64,000 nucleotides of DNA, from the NCBI RefSeq assembly GCF_030936135.1, contig NC_082601.1, positions 43,762,590 to 43,826,589 of the forward strand, in the 5' to 3' direction. This DNA is from Gavia stellata (lineage: Eukaryota; Chordata; Aves; Gaviiformes; Gaviidae). The position numbers and the translations under genes were made by a program. The notes under the pieces are model-generated. The model saw only the letters and a list, made by a program, of their open reading frames with translations, searched no databases and was not told where the DNA came from. The stretch's first letter is position 1. Every line of letters begins with the position of its first letter. Positions 36,101 through 45,990 of the stretch are shown piece by piece.

Positions 36101-38292
36101 ACAGAAGCAGCCAGTGAGCATTTCTTACGGTGGTGGGTATTTTGCCTCCCTGGGGATGGAGGAGATGGGGAGGAGGAATGAAGTTGTGGTTTGAGTTGGA
36201 ATAACTGGAGAAGCACAGAGACTTGTCATGGAAAAGGGAAGACTGGTATGAGTAGCAAGAGAATGGGACCATCAGGACTGCAAGCCCCAGGCAGCATGGG
36301 GCTGGTGATAGGGATGGAGGGATTGGTGGTGGCTGGATGATTGCTGGATCTACACAATCCCAGCACAACTGTCTGTGGCTGCTCTGCACATCCAGATGAG
36401 GAGACAAAAATCCTGGAGACTCACAGCAGTGGGACAGGATGAAGAGACAGATCCACTGCCAGCGCCTTTGCTGGGTTGCAAAAGGTGTATCCCAGCCGAG
36501 CACCTGGGTGCCAAGCTGAGGGCAACACCAGAAGTCCTAGCTGGCCTCAACAGGCAATGTCCCTCATTCTCCTCACCAGGGCTAGGACTCCTGGCCAGAG
36601 CCCTTGGGGACATGTATCCTGGAGCCAGCCAGCTGGAGACAGGGCCCCTGGAGCTGGGAGCCTGCAGACATGGCAGACTGAGATGGGACTTGTTTGCCAA
36701 TAAAAATCTCCTTCCTTGCCCACCAAAGCATTGCAATGCAATTTCCCACCAAAGCAGAGAGGATGCCTGCTCTTAGGCTTTAGGAAGGGGAGCAAAAGTG
36801 GTTGCATGGCTGGGATAAGAGGCAGGAGAAGGTACCACTGAGAGGACATCCCACCCCAGGCACCCATGGACCGACTGCAGAGCAAGGGTTCGCTGCGGTT
36901 TCTTGGGGTGCCCTCCCTGCCACACAAGGGCCCTGTGCCAGCCTGGGGAGCCAGACAGGCGATGGCTCCAGCAAGGGCTCCGGTTCTTCCCTAGGGCTGG
37001 AAATCCCATAAAGCAGGAAAATAACAGGCCACCCACATGTGTGAGTCACGGGGGAAGAAACGCAAATCAAAAGGCACTGGCATCCTGGTCTGGCCCTCCT
37101 GGTGCTACCCGTGGGAGTGGGGCTCACAAGGCTTGCACCCCAGCAAGCCCGCAGCCCTGTTGGCTCCACCAGCACTGTGCCTCACCCTGAGCCCAAATCA
37201 TCACCAGACACTGCTCCTGGCTGTCCTACACCCCCCTTCTCCTCTGAGCTTCTCCCCCTGGGGAGGGCAGCCCTTGGGAAGAGACAAGGATGAGTGCAAT
37301 GAAAGTGGAGCCCAAATCCCAGCAGTTTTCAAGGTCCTGGGAGTGAAATACTTGTCGATGTGCATTTCAAGCTCAAGATTTGTTCAATTAAGTATTCCAA
37401 GGCTGTTAATTCACGTTTGCTGAGAATTAGGTGTCTGCACTTTTCCCAAAGACGAGATGGGTGATCTGGTTATTGCTGCGTAAGGTGGCTGGTGTTAGCG
37501 CTGGATGTGTGGGGCTGAAGGAGCCGGGCAGCTGTGGTGGGTTATGTGACCTGGGTATCACAGGGGTGCAGTGCTGCCCCTGCCCACTCCTCCCCACTCC
37601 TCCGTGATTTGCAGGGCAGGGGAAAGGAGCAGAGCTTGCCTGCGCTGCCTGCAGCTGATTTTTCCTCCAGGTTCCCCCGGGTCAGCTCACGGGGTTTGGA
37701 TGTGCCCCAGGGAGGGAACCCTTGCTCTGGCACAGCCTGCAATGCAATATAATTAGCATCGGAGGCTCGCTGCAGGCAGGCTGTCTGAAAATCAGCTCTT
37801 CGCCCTGTTGCCCCTGCAGCTGTCCTGTGTGTGTGGGGGGGTGCCCACCAGCCAGGGCTCCTGCAGCAGCTTGCCTTCCCACCCCAGCCAGCACAGCTAC
37901 AGGCAGCCCTACCCTCAGGGACTGCATCCAGACAAAATCCCCCTGGTCTGCCCCAGAGCTGTCCTCCCACTCCTGCTCCCACAGCACCCATGAGAACCCC
38001 AGTGCCAGCACCCTGCTGACCCCCATGGTTGGCAGCCCCTGGGGGCTGGGAAAAGGGAATGGCTGGGCATATTTCCCAGTAACCCAGGACTCGCAGCTCC
38101 TGTCCCTTGTTCCAAAGCCACACCAGCACCCGTGGGGCAGGGGAGAGGGAGATCGTTAGCCCTGGGACCACGTGAATTGGGTTTCTGAGGGGTGGTGATG
38201 GGAGATGGGGACACCCAGGAGCCATCAACTGTGCCTGTGGCCATGGGTGGATGGAGCACAGGGGATGAGGGCAAGTAGGATGGCTCTGCCCT
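33150..38292. other. Gene-free interval downstream of the keratin gene
   Basis: About 5.1 kb. No exon of LSS, SPATC1L or a second keratin was recognised; no CR1 or LTR. A Gln/Pro/Ser-rich open frame near 37.8-38.0 kb has no family match. Confidence 0.45.
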
Positions 38293-38364
38293 GGCTCGTT
38301 GGTCTAGGGGTATGATTCTCGCTTCGGGTGCGAGAGGTCCCGGGTTCAACTCCCGGACGAGCCC
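38293..38364 (+). tRNA. tRNA-Pro (CGG)
   Basis: 72 nt, loop TTCGGGT, all stems paired, TTCTTTTGGG behind. First tRNA gene of the second half of the array. Confidence 0.96.
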
Positions 38365-38534
38365 TTCTTTTGGGCACCCGCCTTCCCTGACGGTGCATGG
38401 GCCTGTGACATAACCAGGGTGTGATGAGGGCAGCGATGCCTGGCACACTGGGGTCAGTGCCATGTCCTGGCTGGGCACATCCCCATGGGCAGGATGGACC
38501 CTCAAGAGCCAGGAACAAGGTGGTGTTGATGCAG

Positions 38535-38606
38535 GGGGATGTAGCTCAGCGGTAGAGCGCTTGCTTTGCATGTAGGAGGCCCTGGGTTCAACCCCCAGCA
38601 TCTCCA
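38535..38606 (+). tRNA. tRNA-Ala (TGC)
   Basis: 72 nt, loop TTTGCAT. The anticodon stem 3' strand is GTAGG instead of GTAAG, making one T-G pair; the same variant recurs at 42,175. TGTCCTTTTGCC behind. Confidence 0.94.
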
Positions 38607-38838
38607 TGTCCTTTTGCCTCCCCAGACCCGCCTCCCTGGTGGCTTTGGGTCTGGCAGAGCCCCACAGACCTCCCCAGCAAAGCCCTTAGTCTGCATGCAG
38701 GCATGGCTGGGCTGGGGATGCTTCCTGGCACCTGCAGGCTGTGGGTGTTCTGGGGGAAAACCACAGCCTCAGCTGCACCCCTAACACCAAAATGTGGGGG
38801 GCAGAGGGGCTGCAGGTGCAGAAGGGGTGCAGCACTCT

Positions 38839-38910
38839 GGCTCGTTGGTCTAGGGGTATGATTATTGCTTAGGGTGCAAGAGGTCCCGGGTTCAACTCCC
38901 AGATGAGCCC
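38839..38910 (+). tRNA. tRNA-Pro (AGG)-like, probably decaying
   Basis: 72 nt with intact length and AGG loop, but changes in the anticodon stem (ATTATTGC/GCAAG) and T stem (CCGGG/CCCAG). Acceptor still pairs with one G-T. It could be a weak gene or an early pseudogene. Confidence 0.6.
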
Positions 38911-39196
38911 TCCTTTTGGGCACGCACCACCGGGCACAGCCCCTGTGGGGACAGGGACCTGTGGGACAGGGCACAGACAGGGCGACGATGCCCAGCACAG
39001 GGGGAACGGGCGGCCTCAACAGCTCGGCCACGTCCCCTCTACTAGGACAGTCCTGCCACTGCTGGGAGCCAGGTGCTGCCCACTGCCCCGTGGGCAAAGA
39101 GACACATCCTGCCATCTGCTTTGGGGACCGTTTGGCCTGTGTGGTGCCTGGCGCCGTGGTGGACAGGATCTGCACTGGGTCGTGGATGCGCACCCT

Positions 39197-39268
39197 GGCT
39201 CAATGGTTTAGGGGTATGATTCTCACTTAGGGTGCGAGAGGTCCCAGATTATACTCCTGGACGAGCCC
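39197..39268 (+). pseudogene. tRNA-Pro pseudogene
   Basis: Full-length match to tRNA-Pro(AGG) but with a broken T arm (CCCAGATTATACTCCTGG, loop ATTATAC instead of TTCAACT) and changes near the D arm (CAATGGTTTAGG). B box lost, so Pol III transcription is unlikely. Confidence 0.85.
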
Positions 39269-39499
39269 TCCTTTTGGGACAACCCCTCCTTTGGGGACTG
39301 CATCCCTACTGCTCTCTGCAGACCTGGTGGAGGAGGGTCAGCTGCCTGCAAACAGCACCCCAGGGCATGTCCAAAAGGTTTCTCTTTCAATCAACACTGG
39401 CTTTAGCAAGTTTAGATAGTGCCACCTGTGGTGCTTGCCCAGGGACCTGCTGCTATGGTGCCAGGGACAGTGTGCCCTACCTGGACATCCCCCAGGCAA

Positions 39500-39571
39500 G
39501 GGGATGTAGCTCAGCGGGAGAGCGCTTGCTTCGCATGTAAGAGGCCCTGGGTTCAACCCCCAGCATCTCCA
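39500..39571 (+). tRNA. tRNA-Ala (CGC)
   Basis: 72 nt, loop TTCGCAT, D loop AGCGGGAGAG as in the other CGC copy. TGCTTTTCC behind. Confidence 0.95.
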
Positions 39572-39849
39572 TGCTTTTCCTCCCTGAAAACTCAGCTGGG
39601 CTACCGGGCGAGGCGGCGGGAGCAAAACTGGCTGATGCTTAGTAGGGAATATCACTTTTCTTGCTTCATGGGACATCTCCAAAGCTGATCTCACCCTTGC
39701 ATCAGAGTTTCCCCTCCTTGCTCCCTGGAAATGCCGATGGCTTTTACCTTCCTAGCTATCTCCTTCTGTGGAATAATTGCTGGAGGTAATTTAGGAATTA
39801 AATTTATATTAAAGGTACAGCATTGAAGAAATCTTCAGGGTGGAGTGTG

Positions 39850-40880
39850 GCGAATATGCAAGGAATTCATCCCACAGAAGTTCCCTAGGCAACCTTAGAT
39901 GTTGGCAACACCAGGGGAGCTTGGTGCGCTGACTCTAAGAGAAACTGCACGGAGGGTGGAGCGGAGTGAAGACACTGCGGCCAGGCTCTGTGATAAGACG
40001 GGAACTGGAAGTTACTATGGAACTGACAAGCTGCATATTTACTACCCTGAGCTGCATATTTACCACCCTGAGCCAACAGTCTGTCATTTTTTGACAAAAT
40101 ACTATCCTTTGGGTGAACTTTGCTCATTATAATCTCATTATAATACCAGAGAACACACCTCCATCCCAAAGCTACCCACCTCCAAGGTGCGACCACCCCT
40201 CACTGAGCTTGCGCTCTGAATTTTTCTTAGTCTATACCTTTAAAAGTAGACGAGAAACTTTTACACCAATTACAATAGAGGTATGTATGACTAGAGTCAC
40301 TCAAGCTCCACCTGTAAGGACAAATAATATAAAATGGCTTAAGAGAGGAAGGATGCCAGGGAAGATACCATCGCAGACCACCTTTGACACCTGGGATCAG
40401 TCGACGGGCTGAGCCTCTCTTCCCCCCCACAGGGACGCCTTTGGGTAAGATCCGAACACTTGGTTATACCAAGTGCTTCCCCGGGAAACTTAGAAATCTC
40501 TATAGAGTTGCTTTATAACTTAAAGCGTTTGTAGCCAGGCTATATTACTCACATTCTTGGTATCTGCACATGCTTTGCAAGCAGTAATTTTATCACCGGC
40601 AATCCAAAAGAACTTGTGTATCTGTTGCTTCAATAAACTGCACTATTCACTAATCTAGCCGTGAGAGTTCTCATTGAACGCCACCAAATCCCTTAAGTGT
40701 GGCCATGCTAGTTCATGGAACGCGACTAGACTGAAAGTGTGCAGTGTTACAAGTGTATCCATAATCGTGAGAGTTCAATACATTGAACGTGACCGGGCTT
40801 GTAACATCCTGGCGGTGTTACGAGTGTATCCGTAATCGTGAGAGTTCAATACATTGAACGCGACCGGACTTGTAACACAG
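39850..40880 (+). mobile_element. Candidate solo LTR of an endogenous retrovirus-like element
   Basis: About 1 kb of AT-rich sequence unlike the GC-rich array on both sides. AATAAA at 40,632-40,637, then a 3' part made of tandem sub-repeats sharing GTGAGAGTTCAATACATTGA. It ends near TTGTAACA. No internal coding region was recognised, so it is treated as a fossil. Ends and target-site duplication were not resolved. Confidence 0.45.
40740..40878 (+). repeat. Tandem 66-70-bp sub-repeats in the candidate LTR
   Basis: Two adjacent copies share GTGTATCC, AATCGTGAGAGTTCAATAC and CTTGTAACA. A weaker third copy lies at about 40,660-40,740. Confidence 0.8.
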
Positions 40881-41318
40881 AAAAATTGGGCATCACTCAG
40901 AATCTAAGCCTAGCCGCCCCCAGCCCCTCTGATATCTGAGGACAAGCTGGAACGCAAGGGGGTTTATTTTCTGCCAAATTGCCTTGCCCTTTAACGCAAC
41001 ACCTTCTGCCCCAGGCAGAGCTGCCCAGCGGGGACATGGTGGCAGAAGGGCCCTGCTCTGCCATCCCGCACTGCCCCGACAGCCCCTTCCCCACCCAGGA
41101 GGAGATGAGCCCTGGCCATGGCTGCACAGTGTCTCTTTGCCCACGGGGCAGTGGGCAGCACCTCACTCCCAGCAGTGGTGGGACCATCCCAGCACAGGGG
41201 AGGTGGTCGAGTTATTGAGGCCACTCGTCCCCCCTGTGCTGGGGAGCGTTGCCCCATCCGTGCCCTGTCCATGCAGGGGCTGTGCCTGGCGGTGGGTGGC
41301 CAAAAGAAGGGCTCGTCC

Positions 41319-41390
41319 GGGAGTTGAACCCGGGACCTCTCGCACCCTAAGCGAGAATCATACCCCTAGACCAACGAGCCGGGGTGCACA
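41319..41390 (-). tRNA. tRNA-Pro (AGG)
   Basis: 72 nt on the minus strand, loop TTAGGGT, stems paired, TTCTTTTGG terminator. Confidence 0.96.
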
Positions 41391-41762
41391 GCTGCCCAGG
41401 CACCCCAACCTTGTGCTGGGCACTGAGGTGCTGAGGGGGCAATGCTGCCCAGGGCCCCGGAGGAGCAGAGCGGGGCTGAGCATGTGTGCAGGAATGCACC
41501 AGCCGCCCTGGAGACTTCCCTGCTTCCCAGGAAAAAGGGGCAGCAAGGGTGAGCTGGGACAGGAGGACCCAGGGTTGCACCCGAAATGCCCCTTCCAGGC
41601 GTTGTGATGGCCCTGGGGGAGCTGATGGCCGGAGAGCAGAGAGGAGGGAGAGGGCAGTGTCCTGGGGCAGCTGCCCAGCACCTACAGTGGGCACTGGTTG
41701 GCCTGTGTGGTGCCCACGGCCGTGGTGGACAGGATCTGCAGTGGGTCGCAGATGCGCACCTT

Positions 41763-41834
41763 GGCTTGTTGGTCTAGGGCTATGATTCTCGCTTAGGGTG
41801 CGAGAGGTCCTGCGTTCAACTCTTGGATGAGCCC
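41763..41834 (+). pseudogene. tRNA-Pro (AGG) pseudogene
   Basis: Full-length, loop TTAGGGT intact, but the T arm is unpaired (CCTGCGTTCAACTCTTGG) and the acceptor has extra G-T pairs (GGCTTGT). It is the block counterpart of the intact gene at 22,025. Confidence 0.75.
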
Positions 41835-42174
41835 TTCTTTTGGCCACCCACTGCCTGGCACAACCCCGGGCGGATGGAGCAAAGCTTTCTGGCACAGGGG
41901 GGGACAGGTGGCCTCAAAAGCTCGGCAGCCCCTGCCAACACCAGCATTTGCCCCAAGCCCCCAGTGGAAGGGAGACAAGGTAGCCCTCCACTGTGCAGCG
42001 CCCGGGGAGGGGAAGCAAAGGTGCGCGGGCATTTCTCCACAGGCTGCAGGTGCTGGGAATAAGCCCCAGGCCAGCTATGCCCACAGGAAAACCCAGGGCT
42101 TTTCTGGTGGGTTCTGAGGGGCTCTACCAGCCCTGAAGCTGGCAGGGAGGGGGTTCTGGGGAGGCAAAAGGACA

Positions 42175-42246
42175 TGGAGATGCTGGGGGTTGAACCCAGG
42201 GCCTCCTACATGCAAAGCAAGCGCTCTACCGCTGAGCTACATCCCC
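42175..42246 (-). tRNA. tRNA-Ala (TGC)
   Basis: 72 nt on the minus strand, loop TTTGCAT, GTAGG anticodon-stem variant as at 38,535. TGTCCTTTTGCC terminator. Confidence 0.94.
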
Positions 42247-42605
42247 CTGTACATGGGCAGGACTGGGGGCCTGGGCAAGTCCCCTCACCCCCCACCACTG
42301 CCCCATTGCCCACTGCTCACCCTGCTCTGCCCCAAGGGCCCTGACCCCAAAATCAGAGCCTCGGACCACACACACTGATGGCAGCACCCGCTCTGCTCTG
42401 CAGTGCCCAATGCTGCCTCCAGCTTTCCCACCCCTTCCCCCATTTGCCTCCCTGTCCACGCACCCGGCAGCACCTTCCTGCCAGCTCTTGGGGGTCCAGC
42501 CTGCCCACGGGGACGTGCCAGTTGGGACATGGGACCGACCCCGCTGTGCTGGCACCACTGCCCTCATCATGCCCTGCTTACGCCATGGTCCCGTGGCCAA
42601 AAGAA

Positions 42606-42677
42606 GGGCTCGTCCGGGAGTTGAACCCGGGACCTCTCGCACCCAAAGCGAGAATCATACCCCTAGACCAACGAGCC
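42606..42677 (-). tRNA. tRNA-Pro (TGG)
   Basis: 72 nt on the minus strand, loop TTTGGGT, identical to the gene at 22,899. TTCTTTTGG terminator. Confidence 0.96.
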
Positions 42678-43030
42678 AGGGTGCTGCACCCCACTGCACC
42701 CCCAGCCTCTGCACCCCACACACTTTTGGGGGTTTCGGGGGGCAGCTGGTGCTGCGGGCAGCCCTTGGCACACTCTGGGAGCAGGGAGGTCCCTCTTGCT
42801 GTAGCCGGTCCGTGGAGCTGGAGGTGACCGTGGGACATCAGTGCCCAGCATCTCCAATTCCCACCATCTCCAGGGGTTTTCCTCCTCAAAACCATCTCCC
42901 TGGCCCTTGTAGTTGTTGAAATGGCTGATGCTTTGCAGCAACATCCCCCGCTGTTCTTCCTCCATGGGGCATCCCCCAAAGCCGATGTCCCCCTCTCACT
43001 TGCCTTTCTCATCATTCCCAGAAAATCCAC

Positions 43031-43265
43031 AGAATCACAGAATCATTAAGGTTGGAAGAGATCTGTAAGATCATCAAGTCCAACCATCAACACAACACCA
43101 CCATGCCCATTAAACCATGTCCCACAATGCCACATTTTGAACACCTCCAGTGATGGTGACTCCACCACCTCCCTGGGCAGACTGTTCCAATGCTTGACCA
43201 CTCTCTCAGTAAAGAAATGTTTCCTAATATCCAGCCTAAACCTCCCCTGGCGCAACTATTTCTGA
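43031..43265 (-). mobile_element. CR1 LINE, 3' part (block-duplicated copy)
   Basis: Same truncation, orientation and flanks (AGAAAATCCACAGAATCACAG) as the CR1 at 23,331. Minus-strand reading gives [20 protein letters not shown]. It differs from its partner by roughly 8 substitutions by eye. Confidence 0.9.
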
Positions 43266-43617
43266 TCCCTCTCACTGCTTCCTTCCCCAGTCCCCTGGAG
43301 CTGCTGACCGAGGGGTTTGGGAGTTTGCAGGCATCGGGTGTCTGTTGGGTGCCCCAGGCTGCCAACGGGCCAGGACAGGGTGGGGGGGCTTTGGGGCAGA
43401 CCAAGGGCATGGTTGTCTGGACACAGACCATGGGTCAGGGGCTGCCTGTAGCTGTGCCGGGGGGGCAGCCGAGCAGCTGAGACAGTCCCGGCTGCAGCGC
43501 CATCACCGAGCCCGCACCCTGTACCACAGTGCCAGGCAGAGCTGCCCACTGGGGATGTCACCCCATCTGTGCCCTGCTCGTGCAGGGGCTGTGCCCGGCG
43601 GTGGGTGGCCAAAAGGA

Positions 43618-43689
43618 GGGCTCGTCCGGGAGTTGAACCCGGGACCTCTCGCACCCTAAGCGAGAATCATACCCCTAGACCAACGAGCC
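43618..43689 (-). tRNA. tRNA-Pro (AGG)
   Basis: 72 nt on the minus strand, same as 23,918. Loop TTAGGGT. Confidence 0.96.
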
Positions 43690-44258
43690 GGGGTGTGCAA
43701 CTCTCCGGGCATCCCAACCCTGTGCCGGACACTGGGGTGCTGGGGGGGCCATGCTGCCCCTGGTCCCTGGTGCCCTGGGCAGAGCTTTTTGGGGACAGGC
43801 CCTGCAGCCAGGCCCTGGGGAGCAGAGCGGGGCTGAGGGTGTGTGCAGGGATGCACCAGCTGCCCTAGAGACTTTCCCGCTTCCCAGGAAAGCGGGGCAG
43901 CAAGGGCGGGCTGGGACAGGAGGACCCAGGGTTGCACAGGGAGACCCATAATCCTCCTTCCAGGGGCTGTGATGGCCCTGGGCAGGAGGGGCACAGCCTT
44001 TCTGAGGTTTTCCAGGTTTTGCAGCCCTGGGAGACGTGGGGAAGTGGCATTTTGCCAAGATGCCAAATGGGCTCCCCATCATTTCCCTGTGCCTTGTCCC
44101 TGGGGGACCTGGGGGAGCTGATGGCTGGAGAGCAGAGGGGAGGGAGAAGGCAGTGTCCTGGGGCAGCTGCCCAACACCTACAGTGGGCACTGGTTGGCCT
44201 GTGCAGTGCCCAGGGATGTGGTGGACAGGGTCTGCACTGGATCACTGATGCACACCCT

Positions 44259-44330
44259 GGCTCGTTGGTCTAGGGCTATGATTCTCGCTTAGGGTGCGAG
44301 AGGTCCCAGGTTCAACTCCTGGACAAGCCC
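44259..44330 (+). tRNA. tRNA-Pro (AGG), with acceptor mismatch
   Basis: 72 nt, loop TTAGGGT and T arm CCCAGGTTCAACTCCTGG paired by compensating changes. The acceptor has one C-A mismatch (GGCTCGT/ACAAGCC) and the D loop reads GGGCTATGA. TCCTTTTGG behind. Probably functional but less certain. Confidence 0.8.
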
Positions 44331-44593
44331 TCCTTTTGGCCACCCACCACCCTGCTCCCACCTGGCCACTCCCCCAGCACTGATATTTGCCCCAAGAGAC
44401 ACCCTGAGCCCCATGGGGAAAGGACACGGTGTGTACCCACACCGTGCAGGTGAGGGAAAAGGCCACCAGCATTTCCCCGCAGGGCAGGCCGTTGGGAAGA
44501 ACCCCTTTGGCAGCCCGGGGCTTTTCTCTGGGAGTTTGGGGGTCTTTGCCAGCCCCACAGCTGGCAGGTAGGTGGGAGTGTAAAGGCAAAAGC

Positions 44594-44665
44594 TGGAGAT
44601 GCTGGGGATTGAACCCAGGGCCTCTTACATGCAAAGCAAGCGCTCTCCCACTGAGCTACATCCCC
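44594..44665 (-). tRNA. tRNA-Ala (TGC)
   Basis: 72 nt on the minus strand, loop TTTGCAT, T loop TTCAATC as in the CGC gene at 19,936; D arm AGTGGGAGAG. AGCTTTTGCC behind. Confidence 0.93.
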
Positions 44666-45074
44666 CTGCTTCAGCCTCTGGCCTCACTTTCTCATCACTC
44701 CCAGAAAATCCCTGTCGCTGCTTCTTTCCCCAGCCCTCCGGAGCTGCTGTCCATGGGGTTCGGAGGTTTGCAGACTGGGACATGGTTTTCTGCACACAGA
44801 CCCCAGGCAGAGCTGCCCAGCGGGGACATGGTGGCAGAAGGGCCCTGCTCTGCCGTCCCCCACTGCCCCGACAGCCCCTTCCCCACCCAGGAGGAGATGA
44901 GCCCTGGCCATGGCTGCGCCATGTCTCTTTGTCCACGCCCTCGCTCCCAGCAGTGGTGGGACCATCCCAGCAAAGGGGAGGTGGTCGAGTTATTGAGGCC
45001 ACTCGTCCCCCCTGTGCTGGGCAGCATCGCCCCATCCGTGCCCTGTCCGTGCAGGGGCTGTGCGGCCAAAAGAA

Positions 45075-45146
45075 GGGCTCGTCCGGGAGTTGAACCCGGG
45101 ACCTCTCGCACCCTAAGCGAGAATCATACCCCTAGACCAACGAGCC
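45075..45146 (-). tRNA. tRNA-Pro (AGG)
   Basis: 72 nt on the minus strand, loop TTAGGGT, stems paired, TTCTTTTGG terminator. Confidence 0.96.
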
Positions 45147-45422
45147 GGGGTACGCAGCTACCTGGGCACCCCAACCCTGTGTGAGGCACTGGGGTGCTGG
45201 GGGAGCAGTGCTGCCCAGGGACACTGAGGCCCCAGGCGCCACTTTTTGGGGATGGGAGGTACTGCCAGGGCCTGGGGAGCAGAGCAGGGCTGAGCGTGTG
45301 TGCAGGGATGCACCGGCCGCCCTGGAGACTTTCCCACTCCCCAGGAAAAAGGGGTGCCCAGGGAAGACTGCGGGGTGCCCAGGGCAGGGGGCAGGTGTCC
45401 CCCCCCACATGCTTGGGGCTGG

Positions 45423-45504
45423 GCTGTGATGGCCGAGGGGTGAAGGCGTTGGACTCGAAATCCAATAGGGTTTCCCTGCGCAGGTTCGAATCCTGCTCAC
45501 AGCG
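45423..45504 (+). tRNA. tRNA-Ser (CGA)
   Basis: 82 nt, loop CTCGAAA, GAGAGCTTTTATC behind. Last tRNA gene of the array, 486 bp before the FTCD start codon; with the Pro gene at 45,075 it repeats the 17,104-17,551 module. Confidence 0.96.
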
Positions 45505-45990
45505 AGAGCTTTTATCTGCTGCCCCGGTGCCCATGCCAGGGCTCCTGGGAAACAGCTGTCCCCCACCATTGCGTAGTGCTGGTGGTCCTGTTGCAGTGCC
45601 CTGGACGGGAGCAGGCCGTCCCATCTGGTAACCACAGCATGGTGCTGGGCGCAGGGGATACTTTTCTTCATGTGGCATCACCTTCTCCTAGCAATTAATT
45701 GGTGCTGGTGGGTAATTAGTGTTGAAGGCTTCCCCTGGCAAGCAGGCAACACCCTTGTGCTTGGAGCTGCTCCAGATGCAGAAGGGACAGTACCACATTG
45801 TTTATCCAAGACCCTTTCTGACTCCTGGCCGCTGATCAATGCAGTTAATGAGAAACCCTGGCTCGGGGAAGAGGCAACGGTTGGGTGCTGGGAGGCTTTT
45901 GCTCTGCAGTGGGACAGGAAAGGGCAGGCAAAGCCACAGGGTGCGAGGAGCCGAGCCGGGGGCCGCAAGGTGCAGGCAGACCCTGGGACC
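45505..45990. other. FTCD upstream region
   Basis: 486 bp between the last tRNA-Ser and the FTCD start codon. No TATA box or upstream exon recognised; it must contain the FTCD 5' UTR. Confidence 0.5.

Larger units (their letters stand above)
41840..43700. repeat. Block duplicate of about 22.1-24.0 kb
   Basis: Same order Ala(TGC)-, Pro(TGG)-, CR1-, Pro(AGG)- with alignable spacers, at an offset of about +19,700 to +19,727 bp. Copy differences include a 7-bp deletion (AGCAGCTGG versus AGCTGG) and several substitutions in the CR1. Confidence 0.9.

Noticed and set aside
37808-38026. Gln/Pro/Ser-rich open frames suggesting an epidermal differentiation gene
   Set aside because: Several frames are open at once, with no signature cysteine or glutamine repeats and no promoter or 5' UTR intron like that of the keratin gene.
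13518-45504. CRISPR array or bacterial-type operon interpretation of the regularly spaced repeats
   Set aside because: The repeats are full tRNA genes with Pol III terminators in a spliced vertebrate genome context.
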